A DNA stretch of 64,000 bases from Steromphala cineraria (Eukaryota; Mollusca; Gastropoda; Trochida; Trochidae): NCBI GenBank assembly GCA_916613615.1, contig OU744732.1, forward strand, positions 54,103,727-54,167,726, read 5' to 3'. Each line of letters begins with the position of its first letter. The stretch's first letter is position 1. The position numbers and the translations under genes are program-made. Positions 61,701 through 64,000 of the stretch are shown piece after piece. The notes beneath the pieces were generated by a model. It searched no databases and was not told the origin of the DNA. It worked only from the letters and a program-made list of their open reading frames with translations.

Positions 61701-63027
61701 TAATATAATTGTAATCTTATACAGTTCCTCTGATGCCATAAGCATGTTTCAATGTTTCAAAAGGCATAAAACCAGATATATCACAAACGTTTTTAACTGA
61801 TAGTATCAGAATAGGATGGTTTGTAAGAGAATACAACCCTGAGAGGAAAAAATATCTATTAAGAGTGTTTGGAACGCTATAGTCATATAACCTACTAATG
61901 ATATGCAGTATCAACTATAGTAATTAACATTCTGGCTACTTTAGATTAATGGGCCTTGGTGTTTACAAAATTACAATTGATACACAAGTCATTGTCAGGT
62001 TTTGATTCATAGACGTGAGTTTATACCATCATATTGTCACTGAACACAATGGAGCAACTTTAGAATCCGACCCTTACCATAGAAATTTGCAATAGGCATA
62101 AGTATGACCAACAAAATCAATAAGCCTTGAAATAAAAGAAACAGTCTGTACTTCTCGATCAAATGACACCATTGACAAAGTAATTTTGCATATGGTACTC
62201 CAACAGCTTGTAAATTGCCCAAAAAACATAAGTTTCGAGGTAGGTAGAAAAGTTATACCAACATCAACTGTTAATCAACTTTCTTTTTAATTTATGTTTA
62301 CATTAACAAATATGTCTCTCCTCAGAAATTATACTGAGATAAATTTTTAACATAAAGTTAACACTGAAACTGCGTCTTTAGATCCCATCTGTGACAAAGA
62401 TGATTCACTTTGTCAATAGATGAACAGCTGATAGTATATCTTTTTATTATATGGCGAGCAGTGAAATACTGGGATTTATCAGTGAAATAAACTGTCTATC
62501 AAGCTACAGTGAAAATAACTTATATTTTCACTGCGAACGGTGACTGATATAATTTGACGTCATAAAACAATGGTCTCACGCGGCGAATTGGCTTATGACG
62601 TCACAGTGTTACTGTGGTGACGGGCTGTTTCTAGCGGCCGCTCGGCGTGAAAATGACCCTTTTCGGACGTTATTACATTGGTAAAATCATATAATAAATA
62701 GAATATCCGTCAATTCTTGACAAATACCATGTTTATCTCATCTCGTGAGGTAGAAAAGTTATATATTTTCACTCGTGGCTGTGCCACTCGTGAAAATATA
62801 ACCTTTCTACCTCACTCGATGAGATAAACATGGTATTTGTCAAGAAAAGACAGATATCCTCTATATATCACTGTCCTGGCAGCCTCTTTCATTTCCCTGT
62901 TTCGTTTTCGCCACAAATACATATTTTATCGAATGACAATAGCCTAAAACAACTCATGCATGTAAAACAAAGGTAACTGAAGATTGTATATACCTTTCCT
63001 TTTGAACATATTCATTTGGGATAACAT
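16587..63027 (-). CDS. PLEKHM1/Rubicon-family RUN + RH domain adaptor, 17 exons (whole gene)
   Basis: Predicted 921-residue cytosolic adaptor of late endosomes, lysosomes and autophagosomes; the role is inferred from the family. Coding exons: 62994-63027, 60177-60297, 59252-59330, 59069-59122, 56286-56381, 55316-55395, 53493-53563, 52935-53069, 51085-52152, 50580-50743, 49781-49858, 47187-47289, 45657-45779, 43757-43869, 42724-42855, 41553-41723, 16587-16730. All have AG/GT borders and compatible phases and sum to 2766 nt. The RUN domain spans about residues 15-220, an acidic/Ser-rich linker 224-634, a DDDFELV motif 641-647, and the Cys/His-rich RH domain 661-921. RH text (LADLQQI, FASKHVYDCSLC, GFICEVC, CTTCKAVYHKTC, CPKC) is closest to vertebrate PLEKHM1 as I recall it. 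Unlike vertebrate PLEKHM1, no PH domains were found. The alternative is a Rubicon/Pacer orthologue. Two glycosyltransferase genes sit in the last intron. Confidence 0.85.
16868..17383. mobile_element. TIR element of the GATTTTAATCAGACTG family (copy)
   Basis: Ends GATTTTAATCAGATTGG and contains GAGACAATATTTTTACTATT and TTCCTAAGAGCATGG-like blocks shared with 54866-55302 and 46755-47168. The left terminus is decayed. Lies about 140 bp inside the last intron. Confidence 0.5.
17384..18364. other. non-coding, upstream of the first fucosyltransferase gene
   Basis: No exon could be supported. A 5' exon of the following gene may lie here or further upstream, but I could not pick one. Confidence 0.4.
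18365..20668 (+). CDS. GT10 alpha-1,3-fucosyltransferase-like, type II membrane protein (paralogue 1)
   Basis: Transfers fucose from GDP-fucose onto N-acetylglucosamine-type acceptors in the Golgi, by family. The 767-residue frame has a short cytosolic end, a membrane anchor at about 22-38 (RYICIILFGLAFHKI), a Ser/Thr-rich mucin-like stem to about 430 with a 48-codon tandem duplication (KDINSLV / KDIHSLV), and a catalytic domain about 432-755. FNWTMTYR (534-541) and AFENAFCKDYITEKP with the Y640-x-x-E643-K644 donor motif are intact. An acceptor-like TTTTTTTTACAG lies at 18400-18411. Paralogue 2 starts at ATG just after the equivalent site, but here that codon is GTG, so either translation starts at 18365 or an upstream exon supplies the start. 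Plus strand, nested in the last intron of the PLEKHM1-like gene. Confidence 0.88.
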   Translation: MTLKIRMMMLLSFFYRSIQKVTRYICIILFGLAFHKIIQNYTNISKEQLMNIAERVENTFESDLEQILLIHAENEKTQNLNEGDIIYQSETTTLSNDEADDGGSIAKSSVTWERKLIKDINSLVESGESIKPSDESDILQASTLTSSSNTSQTPKTLASQESNLNKDIHSLVKTGKSIKPSDHSDFLRASKLTTSSNASQVQLSSPKQLELFLISLLGKVKPSEYFAKLNRSELGGLPMKESDTSISPSQSSVREISTITTQNEGEGRIMDDTEISKNDSRNESISGIASAESSSVLSSESLAPMSSESAVTSTRSDLYELLLETKASMALTTPPSLSTLPRTELSDLISANMSSKSVSISTRTDQSELFPVSTTSISSQLKSISDPNSSQSLSTSTRADLSEFALTTPTPASKSPSTSNKGSSSTNPSQTCTDSTRKKIAWSIVPRWIKDYPNEEMFKDCDYSCCSIDFSATYTAYNQSKDLDAIFFDAHTLLAPEPLQRPSFKDQIWIFFSLEPPPFISRTQWTQENWRNVFNWTMTYRTDSDLVTPYMAVEKNVNDPHYVPKDYDLIMAKKTKKAMWLCSHCVDKHGRMSYVGKLKESIQIDVFGKCGNLKCELTCDAIYDMYKFFIAFENAFCKDYITEKPCNALIRDIIPVVRGGFKHSEILPPNTYIDANDFESVEDLGKYLNYLDSNDTAYLEYLKNKEGYRFRCNSMITRKPMYCELCKKLHNLDVYGKSIPDITQWLQSCSDEVKVTFDNKNNFNYFN
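20873..20878 (+). terminator. candidate polyadenylation signal, paralogue 1
   Basis: AATAAA about 205 nt after the stop codon, just before a mobile element begins. No transcript data. Confidence 0.5.
20908..21374 (+). mobile_element. short pearl/HINE-like element
   Basis: Has the standard 5' end (GAGCCATTGGCTCTGTAGC) and 3' end (GCCATGCCATAAGCCCATC, then GATGAGCTAAAAA) but only about one core monomer and a very short ACGG block. A foreign stretch with CCAGTCCTGACC-type repeats occupies 21115-21225. Confidence 0.75.
21590..21785 (+). repeat. fragment of the unit tail, flanked by a direct repeat
   Basis: Holds the ATCTATAACCTCCAAAAGGC to CTCCGGAAACGAA block that also closes each higher-order unit. 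It is flanked by a 40-bp direct repeat containing AAGTCCAAATTGTTGCCATG (about 21590 and 21763). Confidence 0.65.
21786..30187 (+). repeat. higher-order tandem array of pearl/HINE-type monomers
   Basis: Three head-to-tail copies (about 21858-24728, 24729-27468, 27469-30187). Each has about 13-15 monomers near 145 bp (TAGGGCGTGGCCCCTGTGGC, ACCAAAGCTACAATTTATAA, TTCTGGAGAAGAAGATGAAA), then an (ACGG)n block, CCATGCCATGCCATAAGCAT, and a roughly 650-bp non-monomer tail with CTCCCGACCCTTCGGGGGGA. Copies are nearly identical at equal positions, so amplification was recent. The 146-150-codon frames at 23966, 26694 and 29437 are translations of this repeat, not genes. Confidence 0.88.
30060..30345. repeat. 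imperfect palindrome at the array's right edge
   Basis: The left arm, CTCAATATTATCCGCTTCAC through TCTAGTAGAGGG (30090-30142), is complemented by CCCTCTACTAGAC through GATAACATTGAGGCTAG (30251-30319), with about 105 bp between. The left arm occurs in all three array units; the right arm only after the last one. Confidence 0.75.
30346..30747. other. non-coding stretch
   Basis: Nothing recognisable supported. Confidence 0.35.
30748..32132 (+). mobile_element. element with three tandem units rich in TGACCTTGACC
   Basis: Ends are inverted: TGCAAAAG...AGCAGCCCCG at the left and CGGGGCTGCT...CTTTTGCA at the right. The core is three units of about 425 bp (about 30826, 31244 and 31673), each with one or more TGACCTTGACCTTTGACC blocks and the shared TCATAGCACAAAAACTTTTC. 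Non-coding; class unknown, with a Helentron-like layout possible. Confidence 0.7.
32919..33024. repeat. foldback inverted repeat
   Basis: AAAGGGGGTCTCCAACTTCT at the left and AGAGGTTGGAGACCCCCTTT at the right continue to about 34-bp arms through TAATTTTTAAC / GTTAAAAATTA. Probably a small MITE. Confidence 0.7.
33025..33728. other. non-coding stretch
   Basis: No exon or repeat supported. Confidence 0.35.
33769..33945 (+). mobile_element. truncated copy of the CAGGG-ended element
   Basis: Nearly identical to 37063-37245, beginning CAGGGCTCCAGATAAAATGC. It stops exactly where the TTAA MITE at 33946 begins, and its right part is not found beyond that MITE. Confidence 0.8.
33946..34304 (+). mobile_element. 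TTAA MITE, copy 1
   Basis: About 360 bp. Starts TTAAAGGGGCAGTAGCACG and ends with the complement GCGTGCTACTGCCCC. The TTAA end and TIR suggest a piggyBac-type non-autonomous element. The right TTAA is mutated. Confidence 0.8.
34306..35531. other. non-coding with local CACAGCTTGC repeats
   Basis: The text GCACAGCTTGCAAGTTATCAGCCAT recurs in diverged form near 34940, 35250, 35420 and 35950, showing an old tandem duplication of about 180-330 bp. No exon supported. Confidence 0.45.
35532..35895 (+). mobile_element. TTAA MITE, copy 2
   Basis: Complete copy with both TTAA ends and TIRs GGGGCAGTAGCACG / CGTGCTACTGCCCC. Inserted into the CACAGCTTGC repeat region. Confidence 0.85.
36642..37005 (-). 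mobile_element. TTAA MITE, copy 3 (reverse)
   Basis: Complete copy in the opposite orientation, both TTAA ends intact. Confidence 0.85.
37002..37058. repeat. 20-bp hairpin between two elements
   Basis: TTAACATATAATATATTGAG is followed after 16 bp by its complement, CTCAATATATTATATGTTAA. It shares its left TTAA with MITE copy 3 and abuts the CAGGG-ended element. Confidence 0.8.
37063..37624 (+). mobile_element. CAGGG-ended TIR element (possible hAT-type MITE)
   Basis: 562 bp bounded by CAGGGCTCCAGATAA and TTATCTGGAGCCCTG. The CAGGG...CCCTG ends suggest hAT, but a clean 8-bp target duplication is not visible. Internal duplicated block ACTCCTCAAT...AAAATTT...ATGAGT. Confidence 0.7.
37625..38391. 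other. upstream region of fucosyltransferase paralogue 2
   Basis: Non-coding. Ends with the acceptor TTTCATTTCAG at 38371-38381, so the 10 bases before the ATG belong to the 3' end of a 5'-UTR intron. The upstream exon and promoter were not found. Confidence 0.45.
38392..40707 (+). CDS. GT10 alpha-1,3-fucosyltransferase-like, diverged donor site (paralogue 2)
   Basis: 771 residues from the ATG 10 nt after a good splice acceptor (TTTCATTTCAG). An in-frame ATG at 38347 lies before that acceptor and is less likely. Layout: anchor about 5-20 (VGLVLFLVAILLLL); an acidic stem to about 440 with degenerate 37-codon repeats (NSQEQDSHKSLFREVNDENE core); catalytic-like domain about 443-760. FNWTMTYR (538-545) is retained and the conserved cysteine pattern matches paralogue 1. 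The donor-contact motif Y-x-x-E-K is F646-I-T-N649-Q650, so Tyr, Glu and Lys are all replaced. It may have altered donor use or no transferase activity. The open frame and conserved folding residues argue against a pseudogene. Nested, plus strand, in the PLEKHM1-like last intron. Confidence 0.88.
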   Translation: MTRSVGLVLFLVAILLLLRNRQSSSYLLKKEILSMSQVFEEIPSETKEMNDDNRQQFIETENSKEQGFDTVSFGEVNNEYEIAKMTGDENHKSGIETANSQEQDSHKSLFREVNDENEKAKMTREENHKYTIETANSQEQDSHKSLFREVNDENEKAKMTSDKNHKNGIEPVNYQEQDNNKYLSEEMKKAIVITDMISVENQIDGTENTKEQDYDKSWSGENNNERERVSMTSVENHIKSSEYSQEEDKDKSRSEEVNNEREITNVIIDENQIDGIETENTEEQEYDKYWSGEKNNERQITNMMSDENHITRKEGVKANSGLVKNEKTQMENVRDMSHQEDENKPGISSVEIQSSVPMNTMQDTPANPLNQNITAHQILSLNKTQREAVSRILNIKPMQITPTSPLEQNPEGLQILPLESFQTQINTTKIIPALIQSTTEFLQGCKSTELKTIGWFQGKNVQDFSGTEMFEDCEYSCCTLERVKVNKQEVDVLVFEAKILHGIDLPPRLSPDQAWVFYSMEPDVKRLKNISVVWNDAFNWTMTYREDSDIYMPYMTVEKDVKPVVRDYGQIISMKDKKSIWIENRCKVHSKSKAFDYVTILKRYIDVDIFGMYCPTVEMGCINYCHDMFERYKFAFVFESLLCKDFITNQFCEVLQHNIIPVVRGVGNYSQFAPRSSFINTEDFESIEELSLYLNYLDTNQTAYAEYLQNKEGLRFNCLSILTRKPAYCDLCKMAHNMNYRKTIPNVFKWMAGECYEATDIVEHIDFDGKL
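38570..39330 (+). repeat. in-frame 111-nt coding repeats in the stem of paralogue 2
   Basis: Two adjacent units starting near 38677 and 38788 are nearly identical over 111 nt. Further degenerate units continue through 39330. All keep frame, giving a length-variable acidic stem. Confidence 0.8.
40880..40885 (+). terminator. candidate polyadenylation signal, paralogue 2
   Basis: AATAAA about 173 nt after the stop, directly before a pearl/HINE 5' end begins. Confidence 0.45.
40888..41535 (+). mobile_element. pearl/HINE-like fragment with an insertion
   Basis: The 5' hairpin end GAGCCATTGGCTCTGTAGC and part of a monomer reach about 41100. An unrelated stretch with TATCGATATATCGGTATATT lies in between, then a monomer piece (GGGGTCACAGGGTCA) at 41505. 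It runs up to the donor of exon 16. Confidence 0.55.
41553..41723 (-). CDS. PLEKHM1-like exon 16 (RH zinc cluster)
   Basis: 57 codons, DLQQIPSGQLARFLKEVVKF then the HVYDCSLC and GFICEVC cysteine pairs and IYPFEVETTYR. Phase 0 at both ends; donor GTGAGT. The domain needs a further C..C..H..C..C..C segment, supplied by exon 17 24.8 kb away. Confidence 0.93.
42182..42480 (-). mobile_element. tRNA-derived SINE, second copy
   Basis: Minus-strand head GTGCAGTGGTTAGCGC and B-box-like GGTTGGGTCCCAATCC, then the same body as 11283-11590. Inside intron 15. Confidence 0.7.
42724..42855 (-). CDS. PLEKHM1-like exon 15 (RH)
   Basis: Encodes SIRQQLCSLKTYLFSCHQNV and on to HMYDSRHLYSLA, in phase 0 at both ends. 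The LxxYLxxC and HxYSLADLQQI pattern (with exon 16) is PLEKHM1-like. Confidence 0.9.
42856..43756. other. intron 14
   Basis: Non-coding. A diverged tandem duplication is visible: TTGCCAGGACTT, TTTTCCTACC, GATTAAA, TTTGACA, and CTTGATGA recur in order at about 43440-43580 and 43620-43755. Confidence 0.45.
43757..43869 (-). CDS. PLEKHM1-like exon 14 (RH)
   Basis: Encodes VARISSEYLQQMEEQPVLDL and EELNPRIYEYIPEIEEVR, matching the helical linker between the two zinc clusters of the RH domain. Donor GTGAGT. Confidence 0.92.
44085..45115. repeat. minisatellite of ATGACATCATTGCCACAAT units
   Basis: About 50 degenerate units of 18-20 bp in intron 13, with longer-range duplication (the GGCACAATATGACATCGTTG block recurs near 44635 and 44860). 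The open frame on the minus strand here only reflects the repeat. Confidence 0.9.
45478..45597 (+). mobile_element. truncated pearl/HINE-like 5' end
   Basis: GAGCCATTGGCTCTGTAGCT and a partial monomer, with no 3' end. Flanked by a direct repeat, ATTTTCTAATTTCTTTG (45451 and 45600). Confidence 0.65.
45657..45779 (-). CDS. PLEKHM1-like exon 13 (RH)
   Basis: Encodes YGNPRVCSFDGGYYCFECHE and NDEYCIPAHVVFNWDFRKQK. The C..GGYYCxxCHxxD..IPxxVxxNWDF signature is shared by PLEKHM1, DEF8 and Rubicon. Confidence 0.95.
46105..46304. mobile_element. 200-bp foldback MITE
   Basis: Ends CCAGTAGGTGGAGGGAGTAC and GTTACTCCATCTCCCTACTGG. A second inverted pair, AACACTCGAATTGGTTTC / GAAACCAATTAGAGTGTT, lies inside. 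In intron 12. Confidence 0.75.
46755..47168. mobile_element. TIR element, CAGTCTGATTAAAATC family
   Basis: Starts CAGTCTGATTAAAATC and ends ATTTTAATCAGATTAAT. Internal blocks (GAGGAATAAAA, CTAGGGGCAAGTAACTCCTG) are shared with 16868-17383 and 54866-55302. Its right end is 18 bp from the exon 12 donor. Confidence 0.65.
47187..47289 (-). CDS. PLEKHM1-like exon 12 (RH domain start)
   Basis: Encodes FKEIAVEKGLDSQNYQCKGC then TRPVGL, opening the RH domain with its first Cys pair (C685, C688). Donor GTGAGT, phase 1 out. A TIR element ends about 18 bp inside the intron. Confidence 0.92.
47963..48326 (+). mobile_element. TTAA MITE, copy 4
   Basis: Complete copy with TTAA ends and GGGGCAGTAGCACG / CGTGCTACTGCCCC TIRs, inside intron 11. 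Confidence 0.85.
48327..49109. other. intron 11 sequence
   Basis: Non-coding. I looked for PH-domain-like exons here on the minus strand and saw none. Confidence 0.45.
49110..49500 (+). mobile_element. second copy of the 9001-9432 TIR element (right end lost)
   Basis: Starts TTTAAAGAGCTACTCTGTGA and shares GAGTTGTTGG, TCACATATGGC, GGTTTGAAGT, GATCGAAAACCGGA and GTAATGAGTTGG with the copy at 9001. Confidence 0.6.
49781..49858 (-). CDS. PLEKHM1-like exon 11 (candidate LIR)
   Basis: 26 in-frame codons, WSEEPLDDDFELVDSV and on to DSSS. DDDFELV fits the acidic [WFY]xx[LIV] LC3-interacting region consensus. Vertebrate PLEKHM1 carries an LIR upstream of its RH domain. Acceptor TTTCAG, donor GTGAGT. 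Confidence 0.82.
50279..50550 (+). repeat. diverged copy of the 62453-62880 repeat
   Basis: Shares TATCAGTGAAATAAAC, GCTACAGAGGTGAAAAT, CACTCGAGTTACGTCA and GACAGATATCCTCTAT in order with the region near 62453-62880. In intron 10/exon 10 flank. Confidence 0.5.
50580..50743 (-). CDS. PLEKHM1-like exon 10
   Basis: Encodes AESFRTLLKNYEPPSAGSPG and a further Ser/Asp-rich stretch ending RRLMKTQ. Acceptor TTACAG, donor GTAGGA. Ends in phase 0. Confidence 0.85.
51085..52152 (-). CDS. PLEKHM1-like exon 9 (disordered linker)
   Basis: 1068-nt exon coding about 356 residues, Ser/Asp/Glu/Asn-rich and likely disordered, with two short basic clusters (DKKRKS, NKRRKSE) and a possible short helix, SLIENQILQEIMAQNAADLR. 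It is open well past both splice sites, but acceptor TTGCAG and donor GTATAT give phases that join exons 8 and 10. No PH domain is present. Confidence 0.85.
52577..52889 (+). mobile_element. possible decayed TTAA-type MITE
   Basis: Starts AAGGGGCAGTAGCATGTTT and ends TACTAGCCCTTTAAC. The ends resemble the TTAA MITE family but the interior is diverged. In intron 8. Confidence 0.4.
52935..53069 (-). CDS. PLEKHM1-like exon 8 (end of RUN)
   Basis: Encodes GLMTLTFQLSYNSSVLNDWT then STPLVLAGLV. The LTFxLSYxSxxLNxWTxTPLxLAGL pattern ends the RUN domain in PLEKHM1. Donor is GTAGGT. Confidence 0.92.
53343..53421. repeat. short inverted repeat in intron 7
   Basis: GTTGACCTTGGACACATGAT and ATCATGTGTCCAAGGTCGAC form a 20-bp stem around about 38 bp. 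Confidence 0.7.
53493..53563 (-). CDS. PLEKHM1-like exon 7 (RUN)
   Basis: Encodes YYYHQTAYLRDHEQPGILKS then YLS, with acceptor TTGCAG and donor GTAAGT. Phase 2 in, phase 1 out. Fits the loop and helix before the last RUN segment. Confidence 0.88.
53627..54111. mobile_element. foldback MITE with 9-bp target duplication
   Basis: 485 bp with near-identical inverted arms of about 100 bp starting CATCCTCGATAATCCAGCGC. Both flanks read AGTTTTGTG (53618-53626, 54112-54120). The 9-bp duplication suggests a Mutator-type mover. It splits an older CAGTCTG-family element. Confidence 0.85.
54121..54440. mobile_element. partial CAGTCTG-family element
   Basis: GAATAAAATATTC, ACATTAACTCTACAGAG, TTAACAGGAGTTTCTTGCC and CTAGCATGCTATTGAATG align in order with 46755-47168. 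Its left end seems to lie before 53618, separated by the foldback MITE. Confidence 0.5.
54866..55302. mobile_element. TIR element, CAGTCTGATTAAAATC family, complete
   Basis: 437 bp with matching ends CAGTCTGATTAAAATC / GATTTTAATCAGACTG and inverted similarity continuing inward through AATATTGTCTCTA / TAGAGACAATATT. Its right end lies 13 bp from exon 6 in intron 6. Confidence 0.8.
55316..55395 (-). CDS. PLEKHM1-like exon 6 (RUN)
   Basis: Encodes AWVRLALNDGLMESYLHSVI then GDAKTL, with donor GTGAGT. AWxRLxLNDGLxExYL is diagnostic for PLEKHM-type RUN domains. A TIR element ends 13 bp past the exon, inside the intron. Confidence 0.92.
56004..56245 (-). mobile_element. tRNA-derived SINE, 5'-truncated
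   Basis: Body and B-box region (GGTTCGATTCCCGCC) of the SINE family are present, but the A-box part is missing. It runs to within about 40 bp of exon 5. Confidence 0.65.
56286..56381 (-). CDS. PLEKHM1-like exon 5 (RUN)
   Basis: Encodes NFWNFVVKFTHKDVISQLKQ then LPQITSDIGLCR, with donor GTAAGT. FWxFVxKFTHKDVI fits the middle of the RUN domain. A SINE fragment sits about 40 bp downstream in the intron. Confidence 0.9.
56536..58679 (-). mobile_element. TTAA MITE, copy 5, split by a pearl/HINE element
   Basis: Left part 56536-56728 and right part about 58529-58679 together make one reverse-oriented TTAA MITE with both TIRs. The intervening sequence is the element described next. Confidence 0.8.
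56727..58531 (+). mobile_element. pearl/HINE-like element with about ten monomers
   Basis: 5' end GAGCCATTGGCTCTGTAGCT at 56731. A near-immediate GATGAGCTAAAAATTAA at 56785 looks like a 3' end, giving a tiny 75-bp unit. About 140 bp of other sequence follows, then about ten monomers (GACCCCTGTGACCCTATTTG, GAGAAGAAGATGAAAATAGG), an ACGG block, GCCATGCCATAAGCCCATC and CTGATGAGCTAAAAA. Inside intron 4. Confidence 0.8.
58798..58925. repeat. foldback inverted repeat
   Basis: Arms about 45 bp: GGATTTACAACTTCTTTATT and GCAAAGA at the left, complemented by TCTTTGCAATAAAGAAGTTG and TAAATCC at the right. Intron 4. Confidence 0.75.
59069..59122 (-). CDS. PLEKHM1-like exon 4 (RUN)
   Basis: 54-nt in-frame exon encoding LVSYVNFASQVPDTRITV, with acceptor TTGCAG and donor GTAAGT. 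Supported by phase and position; sequence conservation is weaker here. Confidence 0.8.
59252..59330 (-). CDS. PLEKHM1-like exon 3 (RUN)
   Basis: Acceptor TTTAAG and donor GTAAAT. Encodes SDDEANSLCNILEAVFLHGL then KDSIATK. The LCxxLExVFLHGLK pattern is the RUN signature for this family. Confidence 0.9.
59505..59645 (-). mobile_element. SINE 3' fragment
   Basis: CGAACCATGGGTGATAC and GTGAAACCAGCGAGCATCGG match the body of the other SINE copies; the tRNA head is absent. Intron 2. Confidence 0.6.
60177..60297 (-). CDS. PLEKHM1-like exon 2 (RUN domain start)
   Basis: Acceptor TGTTCAG and donor GTACAC. Encodes a basic helix with NLKRNISKEFSRILKVLQQR and ends in AEDPIY. This is the first helix of the RUN domain in PLEKHM-type proteins. 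Phase 1 in, phase 2 out. Confidence 0.88.
60298..62452. other. intron 1, no feature supported
   Basis: AT-rich, no recognisable repeats or exons. Confidence 0.4.
62453..62880 (+). repeat. repeat with palindrome and paired CRE-type sites
   Basis: Contains TATCAGTGAAATAAAC, two perfect TGACGTCA sites (62555-62562, 62596-62603) and a palindrome at 62714-62846. A diverged relative lies at 50279-50550. Ends about 110 bp from exon 1. Confidence 0.5.
62714..62846. repeat. near-perfect 133-bp palindrome
   Basis: Arms of about 64 bp: TTCTTGACAAATACCATGTT through CACTCGTGG, complemented after 5 bp by CCACTCGTG through AACATGGTATTTGTCAAGAA. Confidence 0.85.
62994..63027 (-). CDS. PLEKHM1-like exon 1 (start codon)
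   Basis: Encodes MLSQMNMFKRK plus one base, then donor GTATAT. Chosen as first coding exon because it ends in phase 1, which exon 2 needs, and lies just downstream of an ETS-like promoter motif. Later in-frame ATGs (residues 5 and 7) could also serve. No homology was used, so this exon is less certain than the others. Confidence 0.65.
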
Positions 63028-63067
63028 TTGAGAAGCTATTTTTCTCGGAGGGTGTCAGTGAGGTCAA

Positions 63068-63085
63068 TCAAGTTGCCTCCATCAT
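63068..63085 (-). other. short upstream ORF in the PLEKHM1-like 5' leader
   Basis: ATG ATG GAG GCA ACT TGA, 41 nt before the proposed start codon. It would be in the leader if transcription begins near the ETS-like site. Confidence 0.4.
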
Positions 63086-63130
63086 GTGTTTGTAAACACA
63101 CAGATGGCGCTGATGAGTAAAGCTACTTTT

Positions 63131-63140
63131 CACTTCCGGG
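63131..63140 (-). promoter_or_regulatory. ETS/GABP-type core promoter motif
   Basis: Minus strand reads CCCGGAAGTG, the consensus for ETS-family factors in housekeeping promoters. It lies about 105 bp before the proposed start codon, supporting exon 1. Confidence 0.5.
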
Positions 63141-63149
63141 TTATTTCAG

Positions 63150-64000
63150 TTTTACTTACCTGGTAGTTTCGTAATATATTTCACGCATTTATCTTTTCTT
63201 TTTATTGATGAGATAATTTATCTTACCATAAACTTACTGATTTGGTATATATATATAATATACTTTAAGGTTTTCTTGTAACTGATGTTCAAAATAGCAG
63301 GCCCACTATTGAGGATTTTATGTGCGCTTTCTTTTACACATATGAATGTCTAAACTTAATGTGAAATTTCCAGTACTAATTTATCATCAATTATTAATTT
63401 ACATGCTCTCGTTCAATTCTATTTAGGTCATATTTTCATTAAATCGAAAATCGAACATACCAAACAAGATTGAATAAACTGCTAATTATAAACTGTAGTG
63501 ATAAAGAATTATTAATTAAGTCTATTAATAATTGTTTGTATCTATGCATCCATACCACGCCTAGTCGACATTTTACAACCGTTCAATCAGTAATGATAAC
63601 TCCTGTATACTAGGTTGAAATTTTATACTCATAGTCCTGTTATCAGGTACTTTATTTTACTGCTGGATTAACAGATCGCGAGGGACAGTTGGAACATTTA
63701 CATTCAACCTACAGTAGCGCACGAGGAACAGGGCCCGGGAAACAGGTTAAATTTATGTACATTATGTAAATCCAAAAATGTTTTCCTTCACATCCAGCCA
63801 TTTAGTTTCAAAATCAGACGGGTAGTTTTCGTCTTCTATGTTTTTGAATTCTTAATAGTCGTTAAATGGACAATTCGCAGTGATGCATTCTATTCTTTGT
63901 CAAATTGTTAAATCGAGAACGACATAAATTTTACCATCAAGTGAGAAAAATCATGTCATAATCATATATAAGTATAAACAGGGAAGTACTCTTGAATATT
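63150..64000. other. 5' flank of the PLEKHM1-like gene
   Basis: AT-rich, no exon or repeat recognised. A more GC-rich patch with CGCGAGGGACAG and GGGCCCGGGAAA lies at 63675-63745. Confidence 0.4.

Overview
This window is animal nuclear DNA: spliced genes, AT-rich introns and very dense transposon-derived sequence. Two repeat classes point to a mollusc, most likely a bivalve: tRNA-headed SINEs resembling BIV-SINEs, and elements with a hairpin end, a core of roughly 145-bp tandem repeats, an (ACGG)n block and a fixed 3' end, matching what I recall of the bivalve pearl/Helentron-associated (HINE) elements. I cannot name the species.

Main gene (minus strand, 63027 down to 16587). I reconstructed a 17-exon coding sequence whose junctions all keep frame and have GT/AG borders. 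It sums to 2766 nt, or 921 residues. Exons 2-8 encode a RUN domain, exon 9 a long low-complexity linker, exon 11 an acidic LC3-interacting-type motif, and exons 12-17 a zinc-binding Rubicon-homology (RH) domain most like that of PLEKHM1. No PH domain was found between RUN and RH. The protein is probably a late-endosome/lysosome and autophagy adaptor of the PLEKHM1/Rubicon family.

Nested genes. The last intron is 24.8 kb (16731-41552) and holds two plus-strand genes for type II membrane GT10 alpha-1,3-fucosyltransferase-like proteins (about 18.4-20.7 kb and 38.4-40.7 kb). They are paralogues with very different stem regions. The second has lost three donor-contact residues that the first keeps.

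Repeats by region. 0.6-4.3 kb: a LINE with an uninterrupted 1161-codon endonuclease/reverse-transcriptase frame. 4.5-15.9 kb: MITEs, a MULE-like element with a 9-bp target duplication, a SINE and a HINE array. 15.9-16.6 kb: degenerate tandem copies of the end of the last PLEKHM1-like exon. 21.8-30.2 kb: three tandem copies of a 2.7-2.9 kb higher-order unit made of 145-bp monomers. 30.7-32.1 kb: an element with three tandem units rich in nuclear-receptor half-sites. 33.7-37.6 kb: TTAA-ended MITEs and a CAGGG-ended element. 44.1-45.1 kb: a 19-bp-type minisatellite. 46-63 kb: several foldback and TIR elements inside introns, some directly beside splice donors and some nested in one another.

I found no evidence of a wholly new multi-gene system. 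The most unusual items are the nested glycosyltransferase pair with one probable non-canonical member, the exon-derived tandem repeat, the PH-less PLEKHM1-like architecture with a candidate LIR, and the higher-order satellite that appears to have amplified with its edge inside a palindrome.
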